Origin: a virus
Virus record (IMG/VR): IMGVR_UViG_3300011253_000731
Span: 1-20,714 of that record
Strand: one strand, 5' to 3'
DNA: 20,714 nt
In this document: positions 13,903 to 20,220 of the stretch, piece by piece
Layout: the number at the start of each line of letters is the position of its first letter
Position numbering within the stretch: position 1 is the first letter of the stretch
Program-made: the position numbers and the translations under genes
The notes under the pieces: model-generated
What the model was told of the DNA's origin: nothing
Database searches by the model: none
The model's input: only the letters and a program-made list of their open reading frames with translations

Positions 13903-13950
13903 CTATCTGTTGGGTCGGGGAGACATCCCCCAATTGAACGGAGACGCATA

Positions 13951-14139
13951 ATGAAATCCTTGAACATGAAGAAAATTGAAATGACTCACAAAGGGGACTG
14001 TGGTGGAGTTGCTCTGACCCTTGGGTATAATGGAAATCTTGAATACCTCAAGTGTGCCAAGTGTGAAGTCACCGACATCTACAATTGCAACAAACCTTGG
14101 CTCGATGAATGTCGATTTGCCTACGAAGAGGAAGCATAA
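13951..14139 (+). CDS. Small cysteine-containing protein, 62 residues
   Basis: After MKSLNMKKIEMTHKG come CGG, a YNGNLEYLKCAKCEV segment and a CNKPWLDEC region, giving five cysteines including one CxxC; a small metal-binding domain is possible. GGAG about nine bases upstream sets ATG 13951. The last codons (GAGGAAGCA) form the ribosome binding site of the next gene. It is the first gene after the promoter at 13874. Family not recognised. Confidence 0.78.
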   Translation: MKSLNMKKIEMTHKGDCGGVALTLGYNGNLEYLKCAKCEVTDIYNCNKPWLDECRFAYEEEA

Positions 14140-14140
14140 C

Positions 14141-14329
14141 ATGAAATCCTTTGGATTTAAACATAACACCAAAACTGAAAAGTACGAATTGTACGAAGAA
14201 GACGGACACGCTGCTCTCGCGGGTATGCACAAGATCAAAAGAATTGTTGCCGAGTTTGATTGGTGGGATGAAGCAATGCTGTGCTGCAAAGCACTGAACG
14301 AATCTGGAATCTCTGAGGAGGAAGCATAA
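14141..14329 (+). CDS. Small cassette protein, paralogue 1 (62 residues)
   Basis: The protein begins MKSFGFKHNTKTEKYELYE and contains HKIKRIVAEFDWWDEAMLCC followed by KALN. The gene at 14536 encodes a clear paralogue sharing MK-FGF, KIKR-VA-F, W-EAM-CCKALN and the same length; both genes contain TGTGCTGCAAAGCACTGAA (14280-14298 and 14675-14693). ATG 14141 is one base after the upstream stop; the longer frame from 14021 overlaps the previous gene and lacks a site. Function unknown. Confidence 0.82.
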   Translation: MKSFGFKHNTKTEKYELYEEDGHAALAGMHKIKRIVAEFDWWDEAMLCCKALNESGISEEEA

Positions 14330-14333
14330 CATC

Positions 14334-14534
14334 ATGCTTAAAAAAGATTTGGAATTTTCTCGCATTAGATATATGGATCGTGCAATCGCGGCTGAAGAAA
14401 AGGTGAAACGCCTCGCCCTTGCACTGAGGGAAATTCGCTCAATGGTTAATTCTGGTAGCGAAGAAATGCACATCATTGACGAAGCCCTCCACCCGGACAT
14501 CAACTCATGGGCACTGGAGAATGAGGAAGAATAA
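14334..14534 (+). CDS. Small helical protein, 66 residues
   Basis: The product (MLKKDLEFSRIRYMDRAIAA, then EEKVKRLALALREIRSMV) is predicted helical and may form a coiled coil; it ends in an acidic LENEEE tail. GAGGAGGAAG, encoded in the preceding gene's end, serves as ribosome binding site. It separates the two paralogues at 14141 and 14536. Confidence 0.76.
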   Translation: MLKKDLEFSRIRYMDRAIAAEEKVKRLALALREIRSMVNSGSEEMHIIDEALHPDINSWALENEEE

Positions 14535-14535
14535 C

Positions 14536-14724
14536 ATGAAGAAATTTGGATTTCATAGCAAAAACAAAACTGACCAGCATGATGTATTTGAATATGACCT
14601 GAAAGCATTTGATGTTGGGCTGTTCAAAATCAAGCGTCATGTTGCCTCTTTCGAGTCATGGCATGAAGCGATGGTGTGCTGCAAAGCACTGAATGTTGAT
14701 TGGGAAAACGGTCGAAAAGACTAA
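14536..14724 (+). CDS. Small cassette protein, paralogue 2 (62 residues)
   Basis: MKKFGFHSKNKTDQHDVFEY opens the protein, followed by LFKIKRHVASFESWHEAMVC and CKALN. It aligns end to end with the product of 14141, indicating a local duplication with divergence. ATG 14536 follows GAGGAAGAATAAC; the longer frame from 14476 lies inside the previous gene. Confidence 0.82.
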   Translation: MKKFGFHSKNKTDQHDVFEYDLKAFDVGLFKIKRHVASFESWHEAMVCCKALNVDWENGRKD

Positions 14725-14737
14725 AGGAGATGTGAAA

Positions 14738-14998
14738 ATGAAAAACGAAGTGTCTTGGGAAAATGAAATGCTCGACGCGTTGGAAGAAGAAATCGTGCAA
14801 CGTGATGTTTACGAACATGCGTTTCACAGACTTGCCGAGGAATTTGCAGCAATTGGACGCACCTTATTGATACCAGTTGACCCTGACGAGATTCTGAAAG
14901 AATCGCGCGAGTATGTTAAACGACGCAATGAAGGAGAGGACGAGGCTTTTGATCGAGGATACGATGAAGCCAAGTATTGGACGGAGAATGAACGATGA
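14738..14998 (+). CDS. Small acidic protein, 86 residues
   Basis: The acidic, helical product has WENEMLDALEEEIVQRDVYE near the start and ends FDRGYDEAKYWTENER. AAAGGAG at 14723-14729 is spaced for ATG 14738, not for the in-frame GTG at 14732. It overlaps the next gene by ATGA. Not recognised. Confidence 0.8.
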   Translation: MKNEVSWENEMLDALEEEIVQRDVYEHAFHRLAEEFAAIGRTLLIPVDPDEILKESREYVKRRNEGEDEAFDRGYDEAKYWTENER

Positions 14999-15366
14999 GT
15001 CATCCGATTGTTGATCAAAAGTTATTAAATAGAATCAAAGAATATGCTGAACGTCTCGGCAATCTTCGTGAAGTTTATTATGAAGAAGAAGTTCCTAATC
15101 AAATTGCTCCTCCGATCAATATAGAATTGGGTCGGAAGTACGCAAAGGTGATCGCAGGAATTTCGACCCACACGTTCATTAACATGGAAAACGGAGACAT
15201 TCTCAGAGCAGCATCGAACATCGCACCGACTCCACCAAATACAGGTGTTCGCGGAAACATCTTTGAGGATGATTATGGAATCAGTTGCGTGGGTCCGTTT
15301 TGCACTCGACCGAAGAAACGAAAGAAGGCATGGCCCTTCACACGACAAAAGGAAACATTAATATGA
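14995..15366 (+). CDS. Conserved phage hypothetical protein, 123 residues
   Basis: After a helical N-terminus the protein carries GRKYAKVIAGISTHTFINME, then NGDILRAAS and GVRGNIFEDDYG, and ends with a basic PKKRKKAWP tail after a CVGPFC pair. The K--KI---S-H-FI----GDIL-AA and RGNIF-D--G elements resemble a family of short proteins seen in unrelated phages; no function is known to me. Coupled to both neighbours by ATGA overlaps. Confidence 0.83.
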   Translation: MSHPIVDQKLLNRIKEYAERLGNLREVYYEEEVPNQIAPPINIELGRKYAKVIAGISTHTFINMENGDILRAASNIAPTPPNTGVRGNIFEDDYGISCVGPFCTRPKKRKKAWPFTRQKETLI

Positions 15367-15575
15367 CACTCGTAGATGATGAGGATGATGAACCAATCCT
15401 GCGTGGCTCGGCTCGTGTGCATGTGTACTATAGCGATCATCCAGACATTGATATCATTCGAGAACTAGCGAATCATCCCGATTCCAACACACGCATTATA
15501 GAACTTAATGCATACACGGATGCGTATCGAAACCTGAAGACCTTGACCTGCATCGAAATAAAAGGAAACGAATAA
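15363..15575 (+). CDS. Small acidic protein, 70 residues
   Basis: The sequence MTLVDDEDDEPILRGSARVH is followed by VYYSDHPDIDIIRELANHPD and ends LTCIEIKGNE. ATG 15363 overlaps the upstream stop as ATGA; the longer frame from 15285 is inside that gene. No family recognised. Confidence 0.77.
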   Translation: MTLVDDEDDEPILRGSARVHVYYSDHPDIDIIRELANHPDSNTRIIELNAYTDAYRNLKTLTCIEIKGNE

Positions 15576-15576
15576 C

Positions 15577-15837
15577 ATGAAAATCGCATTAGAACATACT
15601 TCGCAGGAGTTGGTCAACGTCCATTCTCTGGAAGATTGTGAGGGGGATGTTTGCCCTATTCACAAACTAACCGACCATCACATGCGGAGCTTTCCTCAAC
15701 TATGGAGGGATGATCGCGGAATCATGGAACGCACTTGCCCACATGGCGTCGGGCATCCTGATCCTGATGATGTTCTGAATGAAGACAGGGTTCACGGCTG
15801 TGATGGATGTTGTGTTTCGCATAAGGAACTTCGTTAA
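15577..15837 (+). CDS. Conserved cysteine/histidine protein (GHPDPD, HGCDGCC), 86 residues
   Basis: Motifs in order are VHSLEDCEGDVCPIHKLTDH, RSFPQLWRDDRGIMERTCPH, GVGHPDPDD and HGCDGCC. The CPH-GVGHPDPDD...HGCDGCC signature recurs in small hypothetical proteins of many phages, including actinophages as far as I recall. The cysteines and histidines suggest a structural metal site. AAAGGAAACG and a TAACATG junction precede it. Confidence 0.84.
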   Translation: MKIALEHTSQELVNVHSLEDCEGDVCPIHKLTDHHMRSFPQLWRDDRGIMERTCPHGVGHPDPDDVLNEDRVHGCDGCCVSHKELR

Positions 15838-15838
15838 T

Positions 15839-15967
15839 ATGGGACATGCATTTATATGTGAATACTGTGAATGTTATCATACGGCTACAGATGGCTGTGA
15901 TGAATATGACCAGAATAGGGCTAATCGTATTATGGTCAACAATGAAACGCAAAAGGAAAATGAATAA
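15839..15967 (+). CDS. Small cysteine protein, 42 residues
   Basis: MGHAFICEYCECYHTATDGC opens the product, with four cysteines in 15 residues that could bind one metal ion; the rest is hydrophilic. The leader ATAAGGAACTTCGTTAATATG is nearly identical to that of the next gene (ATAAGGAACTTTGTTAAAATG), suggesting a duplicated translation-start cassette. Confidence 0.68.
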   Translation: MGHAFICEYCECYHTATDGCDEYDQNRANRIMVNNETQKENE

Positions 15968-15981
15968 GGAACTTTGTTAAA

Positions 15982-16323
15982 ATGATTTTGACTGATGATC
16001 GTAATGAACAAGAAAAGATTTCCCACCCTAACCTCATTGGGGGTCTGGATAGTTTCATGTCAGGATGGGGAAGAGCAGACGATGTTAACTCCTATGCCTA
16101 TTGGTCATGTTCAGATGAGCATGTGAAGGCAGTGGAGAAGTGGGTTTCAAAGCGAGAAGAGTTCTCGGGTGTCTGTGCATTCAAGTCTGTTGAAGACATT
16201 TCATCATATGTGACATGCTCCGAGGATGATCTGGTTCATGTCTATGTGGTCAATGAGAATCACCGGGCTGTGAAAGAAGAGCATGAGTGGATTGCACTCA
16301 CCAACCAACCGAAGGGACACTAA
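15982..16323 (+). CDS. Hypothetical protein, 113 residues
   Basis: The soluble acidic product contains HPNLIGGLDSFMSGWGRADD, YAYWSCSDEH, VEKWVSKREEFSGV and LVHVYVVNENHRAV. AAGGAAC about 12 bases before ATG 15982 is the likely ribosome binding site. It is the last gene of the cassette and is followed by a terminator. Not recognised. Confidence 0.78.
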   Translation: MILTDDRNEQEKISHPNLIGGLDSFMSGWGRADDVNSYAYWSCSDEHVKAVEKWVSKREEFSGVCAFKSVEDISSYVTCSEDDLVHVYVVNENHRAVKEEHEWIALTNQPKGH

Positions 16324-16368
16324 TGTATCGTTATTAATATAAAAATTAAATATAGATCAACGCAATAG

Positions 16369-16401
16369 ACCCCTCGGAGTTTTTCTCCGGGGGGTTTTTT
16401 T
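16369..16401 (+). terminator. Rho-independent terminator closing the small-gene cassette
   Basis: ACCCCTCGGAG pairs with CTCCGGGGGGT (one T-G wobble) around a TTTTT loop and runs into TTTTTT at 16396-16401. Confidence 0.93.
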
Positions 16402-16435
16402 GTTTTTATACTCAAATATTCAATTTCAATAAAAG

Positions 16436-16442
16436 CTAAATA
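16436..16442 (+). promoter_or_regulatory. CTAAATA late-promoter-like motif
   Basis: CTAAATA, extended as GCTAAATATAGG, lies 31 bases before the modular protein gene and directly after the terminator, which is a fitting position for a gp55-dependent late promoter. Confidence 0.6.
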
Positions 16443-16473
16443 TAGGATACAATCTTATTTTGGAGTTCTTCTC

Positions 16474-18027
16474 ATGGCAAAATCAATTAAAGAATCTTAC
16501 GGTCCTGTGCAGTATCACAACTCGCTAACTATGTTGGCAAGAGAATCACGCAACTGTGGTGACAACTGTCAATGTGACGATTGTGGTTGTGGTCAGATTG
16601 ATGAAAACAAAAAGGCAGAGAGACTAGCAAAGATCGCTCGTGCAGCAAAAGCTCGCGAAAAGGATCAGGCAAAAGAGAAAGCCAAAGCGACAGAGAAGCA
16701 CAATCAAAATTCTGCCAAGTCTCGCGCAGGCATTGATTACTTGAAGAATGGTGCAAACGAAGAAGTCGAGATCACCGAGTCCGACAAGGCTGAGTATGAT
16801 AAACTAATGAAGCAGTATGGTGACATGCCAGCATCGAAGATTCCGCCCAAGATATACATGCGGATTTCGCAGCTTGGTCGCAAGGTTCGTGGAGACAAGG
16901 GTGGACCGAAAGTTGGTGATCTGCTCAAGAGCATGAAGAAAAAGAAGATGGGTGAAGCAGTCGATCAGGTTGAAGAAGCATTCAGCCCAGCTATAATCAA
17001 AAAGATGAAACAGGTTCTTGATCGCACAGGAATGGGTGATATCAATTCTGCGATGGAGATTAATGATACCTTACCCAAGGATGCGAAAAAAGTGTTGTCA
17101 AAGGTTAAGAACTCAAAAGAGCTAGACAAATACTTGAAGTCAAATGAAGAAGTCGAGATCACCGAAGCCAAAAAAACTATTAAGCTCAGTAGTGGAGATG
17201 TAGTTGAAATCGGAAAGATCGACCGAGGAAATGGGAAGACTCATTACTATTGGAAACATAAGAGTGGATTGAAGAACATGTTTCCAACTCTAGAAAAAAT
17301 GAGATATTCACTTCGGAATGATGGAAACTTCAAAGGAGCCGAGAAGGTAACAAAGCAACTCGGCGAATCTCTTCGTCAGCGAGCCGATGATTCGATGACC
17401 TTCAGTAACCGACAAGCTGCCTTCTCGGCGGCATTCATGAAAGCCCATAGTCGAAAGCCAACAAAGCAAGAGCTTCGCGATGCTGGTGTTGGAAAGGGTG
17501 GAGACAATCCTGCTGGAGCGAAGGCGTACCAGAAAGCGATGAGTAAGCTGCGACCAGCAAGTCGATCAGGCATCAAGGATAAGTTCGTTCACAACGAAGA
17601 GGTTGAGATTGATGAAGCCGAGATGGGAGCAATCGCTCGTAACGTAAAGAAGGGTGACAGCCCGTATACTGTTGTGGCTATTGTGAATAAAAAGGTAGTG
17701 GATCAGGATCATGCAAAGGTTGCCGATCAGGTTCCTGCACTTGTTCGCGAACTCCAGAAAGAGTATCCGAATGCAAAGATTTCTGTAGAGGATCGTGGTG
17801 GTCGTGTTGTTCATTCTGAGGCTTTTGTTGACGAGGGCAGAATGGGTGGTGGTTTCAGATCCTTCCGAGGTAGCGGAATGAAAAATATTCGCATCCGTGA
17901 TGACGAAGGTTATCGGAAAGATGGTAGCAATCCTGTAGATGATGCAATTGCTAAACGTAATGCTGCACGAAGGAAAGCAATCGTGCGTAAAGTTCAAGCT
18001 GGCGATAAGACTAAAAAGGGAAAATGA
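16474..18027 (+). CDS. Modular protein with repeated I-x-E junctions, probable virion/prohead protein
   Basis: The 517-residue, strongly charged product reads as a chain of unrelated small modules divided by a recurring acidic linker: NEEVEITE-S (95-103), NEEVEITE-A (224-232) and NEEVEIDE-A (374-382), plus QIDE-N at 41-45 and the weaker VEEAF (166-170) and EAFVDE-G (449-455). (I/L)-x-E followed by a small residue is the cleavage pattern of the T4 prohead protease gp21, so I infer processing during head maturation. The first module is a CxxC/CxC-rich stretch (residues 28-40) then a lysine/alanine helix; others include KTIKLSSGDVVEIGKIDRG and SNRQAAFSAAFMKAHSRKPT. GGAG eight bases upstream sets the start. 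Confidence 0.75.
   Translation: MAKSIKESYGPVQYHNSLTMLARESRNCGDNCQCDDCGCGQIDENKKAERLAKIARAAKAREKDQAKEKAKATEKHNQNSAKSRAGIDYLKNGANEEVEITESDKAEYDKLMKQYGDMPASKIPPKIYMRISQLGRKVRGDKGGPKVGDLLKSMKKKKMGEAVDQVEEAFSPAIIKKMKQVLDRTGMGDINSAMEINDTLPKDAKKVLSKVKNSKELDKYLKSNEEVEITEAKKTIKLSSGDVVEIGKIDRGNGKTHYYWKHKSGLKNMFPTLEKMRYSLRNDGNFKGAEKVTKQLGESLRQRADDSMTFSNRQAAFSAAFMKAHSRKPTKQELRDAGVGKGGDNPAGAKAYQKAMSKLRPASRSGIKDKFVHNEEVEIDEAEMGAIARNVKKGDSPYTVVAIVNKKVVDQDHAKVADQVPALVRELQKEYPNAKISVEDRGGRVVHSEAFVDEGRMGGGFRSFRGSGMKNIRIRDDEGYRKDGSNPVDDAIAKRNAARRKAIVRKVQAGDKTKKGK
16756..16779 (+). repeat. Linker-coding repeat, copy 1
   Basis: GAAGAAGTCGAGATCACCGA is shared with 17143-17166 without mismatch over 20 bases, although the codons could vary freely. 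A third, diverged copy encodes NEEVEIDE at 17593-17616. Confidence 0.88.
17143..17166 (+). repeat. Linker-coding repeat, copy 2
   Basis: Differs from copy 1 only at the third base and the last base of the 24-base unit. The near-identity at silent positions suggests recent duplication or homology-driven module exchange. Confidence 0.88.
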
Positions 18028-18043
18028 AAAGGAATTAAATATA

Positions 18044-18370
18044 ATGAAAACATTTGAATCAGTTCTACATGTGATCATGGGATTCATTGCGACAATTTTT
18101 AACTTGAGGTTATTGTTAACGCTAAGAGAATATAAACAACTTCCACCAGAAAACGATAAGAATCCTGTAGTGTACATATCGAGTATACGACATGGAGAAG
18201 GTTGGAGCTGGTGTAAAGCATGGTTGAGGGCGTCTTATGGTGGAAACGAATATTGGGCAAAAGATCGTGTCATGGACACACTTAGAGACTCTCTTGAATA
18301 TGACATTGGTTCAACGCTGGGTTGGTTTGTTGTCTTTTCTCTTGGTGTTCTTCTCGGTATAAACCTTTAG
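18044..18370 (+). CDS. Small membrane protein with terminal helices, 108 residues
   Basis: An N-terminal hydrophobic segment (VLHVIMGFIATIFNLRLLLT, about 7-26) and a C-terminal one (STLGWFVVFSLGVLLGI, about 90-106) flank a hydrophilic, tryptophan-rich middle (GEGWSWCKAWLRASYGGNEY). Both ends in the same membrane would leave the middle on one side. AAAAGGAATTAAATATA precedes ATG 18044; the longer frame from 17939 overlaps the upstream gene. It ends 21 bases from the convergent minus-strand gene. Function unknown. Confidence 0.78.
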   Translation: MKTFESVLHVIMGFIATIFNLRLLLTLREYKQLPPENDKNPVVYISSIRHGEGWSWCKAWLRASYGGNEYWAKDRVMDTLRDSLEYDIGSTLGWFVVFSLGVLLGINL

Positions 18371-18391
18371 ATTATAATATCATTTGATGTA

Positions 18392-19252
18392 CTACGCAAA
18401 TGCCGCATCCGGTCTGCTCGTGTGAATAGGCAATGTAACTGCTCCGGGTACTTGTTTACTAAAAATGAATCCATGAAATGTTACCGCTTGCTGACCACCC
18501 CCAAGTTGATATTTCATTTCGGCAGGATCAATAGGACCAGTTAGCGCGCTGAAACCGGATGCTGCCACAGCATCTTCCATATCCCATGTAAGTGTCAGTG
18601 GTATATCAAATTCGTCTGTTCCAGAGGTTAAAAGACCCGATGTACCGTCCCGACCAGATGAAGCAAAATCAACAGATATGTCAACGCCATTGATGAATCT
18701 CGGATAGTCTTTACCTCCACCCTTATCGCCATGAAACTGGCCTCCACCATATTTATTTCCGGCAGCATCATGTATCTCAAAAGCTCCGGTGATATTGTCG
18801 TCGGTAAGCGAAGCACCCAGTGAATTTTGTGAATGGTATGTCAGTACCAAGGATACATATCTATATACGTCAGATATAGACCCATTAGGTATTCCATCAC
18901 TTGATGATGAGGTAAAGCTCGACTTAACAAGGGTTTCGTCGTCAGCGTCAGCCGCGTTATCAATACCGGGAAATCCAATATTGCCGCCATTGACGTTCCC
19001 TCCAGCCTCCACGGTTTTCATTTCCAAAAGAATACCATCACCACCAGCCAAAACGTCTGCGTCAGCAACGGAAATAAAACGACTCGTGTTTGTAACGCTT
19101 GGGAAATTTGTATTTACAGTTGTGCCTACATTAATATCGTCCGTAGTGAGCTTTGAAAAGTCCATTGCAAAAGAGTAATTATATGCTGGACCCGTTTCAA
19201 ATGCCGCAGCATCAGGGGATTTTGATGTACCTATATCCATTCCAATCTTCAT
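18392..19252 (-). CDS. Probable virion-associated beta-rich protein, 286 residues
   Basis: Glycine, serine, aspartate and threonine are abundant and the sequence alternates short strands and loops (for example GGNVNGGNIGFPGID, SSSSDGIPNGSISDVYRYVS, FHGDKGGGKDYPRFINGVDI), typical of extracellular or virion beta-structured proteins. Cysteine is absent. I recognise no specific family. On the minus strand AAGGAG lies nine bases before ATG 19252. It is downstream of two paralogous genes on the same strand and probably cotranscribed with them. Confidence 0.75.
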   Translation of the reverse strand: MKIGMDIGTSKSPDAAAFETGPAYNYSFAMDFSKLTTDDINVGTTVNTNFPSVTNTSRFISVADADVLAGGDGILLEMKTVEAGGNVNGGNIGFPGIDNAADADDETLVKSSFTSSSSDGIPNGSISDVYRYVSLVLTYHSQNSLGASLTDDNITGAFEIHDAAGNKYGGGQFHGDKGGGKDYPRFINGVDISVDFASSGRDGTSGLLTSGTDEFDIPLTLTWDMEDAVAASGFSALTGPIDPAEMKYQLGGGQQAVTFHGFIFSKQVPGAVTLPIHTSRPDAAFA

Positions 19253-19257
19253 AACTG

Positions 19258-20220
19258 CTATCTCCTTGCCCCACGACTATTTGCAGCCTTGACTGCTCTA
19301 GTGAATTCTTGTCTGTTATCATAGTATGTATACATGAATTTATATTTCTTTGCGAGCTGCATCATCTTTCGATTGATTGCCTTCACCACTTCTGGATTTG
19401 TTTCCAACTCACTGACCCAAGTCTTCTCTCTTGGGAAGAATGTTGTCAAGAAGTCTTGATAGAATGTAAAGTTTCGATGAATGTGCAGATGCTTGATGTC
19501 GATCTTGTTGACAATCAATTCATCCCAATCATCGTTTCGTTCGGCAGCGACTTGCTGAAGTTGCTGTTTCATTTCTCCTGCATACTTCTTCATAATTGCT
19601 TCAAGCCCGTCGATATATTCTGCAACAACCTTACCCTGAACCTTCTTGATGTCTGCCAGTTCAGAATAGAACGCAGCCTGCATATACTTCATGATCTTGG
19701 CTTCCATGTTCTTCCACTCAAGACCAATTTCCATAAACTCTGAAGTGTTGTAAAAACTAACATCAGCTCCGGCATACTTCTCCATTAGCTTCAGTCTCAG
19801 TTCAGACACATCTTTCGTGGCTGCTCCCACGCTCGCATCAAAAGCAGACACCATCCGAACCCATCGCCGACCATTAGAGTCAGGCTGAGACATGATGTCA
19901 TGCGGATATTCAACTAAAACGTCTGCGTCCATTTCTGCTACGATTCCACCTCGCGATTGAACACCTGATACCATAGCGGAGTCCGACATCTCTGTGAAGG
20001 CAGAGATGCTCTTCTTCTTTTTTTGTAGCTTGGCTAACTTTTCAATCATTCTCGCATCCAAAAGATGTTGGACACGATTTCGTGGTGGATCGTTCTCGAA
20101 TACGCGCTTATAGATGGTCGAGGAAATAGGCAACATAACATGTGTGTCAAAGATAAATTTCTTGACATCCTTTGTCCATGCAGGCGCTTTTTCTTCAAGG
20201 TAGTGCTTGAATCGTTTCAT
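19258..20220 (-). CDS. Probable structural/internal protein with CTS-like N-terminus, 320 residues
   Basis: The N-terminus MKRFKHYLEEKAP resembles the capsid-targeting peptides of T4 internal proteins (a short amphipathic helix starting MK- and ending L/I-x-E), with LEE at 8-10 as a possible gp21 cleavage site. The central and C-terminal part is helical: YIDGLEAIMKKYAGEMKQQL, then RNDDWDELIVNKIDIKHLHI. That segment is shared with the adjacent upstream protein, marking the two as paralogues. The ATG overlaps the upstream stop as ATGA. Precise role unknown. Confidence 0.78.
   Translation of the reverse strand: MKRFKHYLEEKAPAWTKDVKKFIFDTHVMLPISSTIYKRVFENDPPRNRVQHLLDARMIEKLAKLQKKKKSISAFTEMSDSAMVSGVQSRGGIVAEMDADVLVEYPHDIMSQPDSNGRRWVRMVSAFDASVGAATKDVSELRLKLMEKYAGADVSFYNTSEFMEIGLEWKNMEAKIMKYMQAAFYSELADIKKVQGKVVAEYIDGLEAIMKKYAGEMKQQLQQVAAERNDDWDELIVNKIDIKHLHIHRNFTFYQDFLTTFFPREKTWVSELETNPEVVKAINRKMMQLAKKYKFMYTYYDNRQEFTRAVKAANSRGARR

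Larger units (their letters stand above)
13379..13950 (+). other. Repeat-rich, largely non-coding region B
   Basis: This 572-base stretch holds a GC-rich hairpin, a T-rich tract near 13500, a CTAAATA motif, one possible 42-codon gene, scattered CTCTGAG/CTCAGAG cores (for example 13380, 13553, 13761 and 13867), a four-copy CCCCAAGT tandem repeat, a CTAGAAAA element matching region A, and a sigma70-like promoter. Longer alternative frames here lack ribosome binding sites. Confidence 0.75.

Noticed and set aside
16343-16352. TTAAATATAG as another late promoter
   Set aside because: Lies before the terminator at 16369, so it would drive nothing; simple AT-rich sequence.
18035-18043. TTAAATATA before ATG 18044 as a late promoter
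   Set aside because: Adjacent to the ATG; it would start transcription inside the gene.
17566-18177. 203-codon minus-strand frame
   Set aside because: Antisense to the modular protein gene, asparagine/threonine/isoleucine-rich without domains; a shadow.
18789-19178. 129-codon plus-strand frame
   Set aside because: Antisense to the minus-strand beta-rich protein; no ribosome site.
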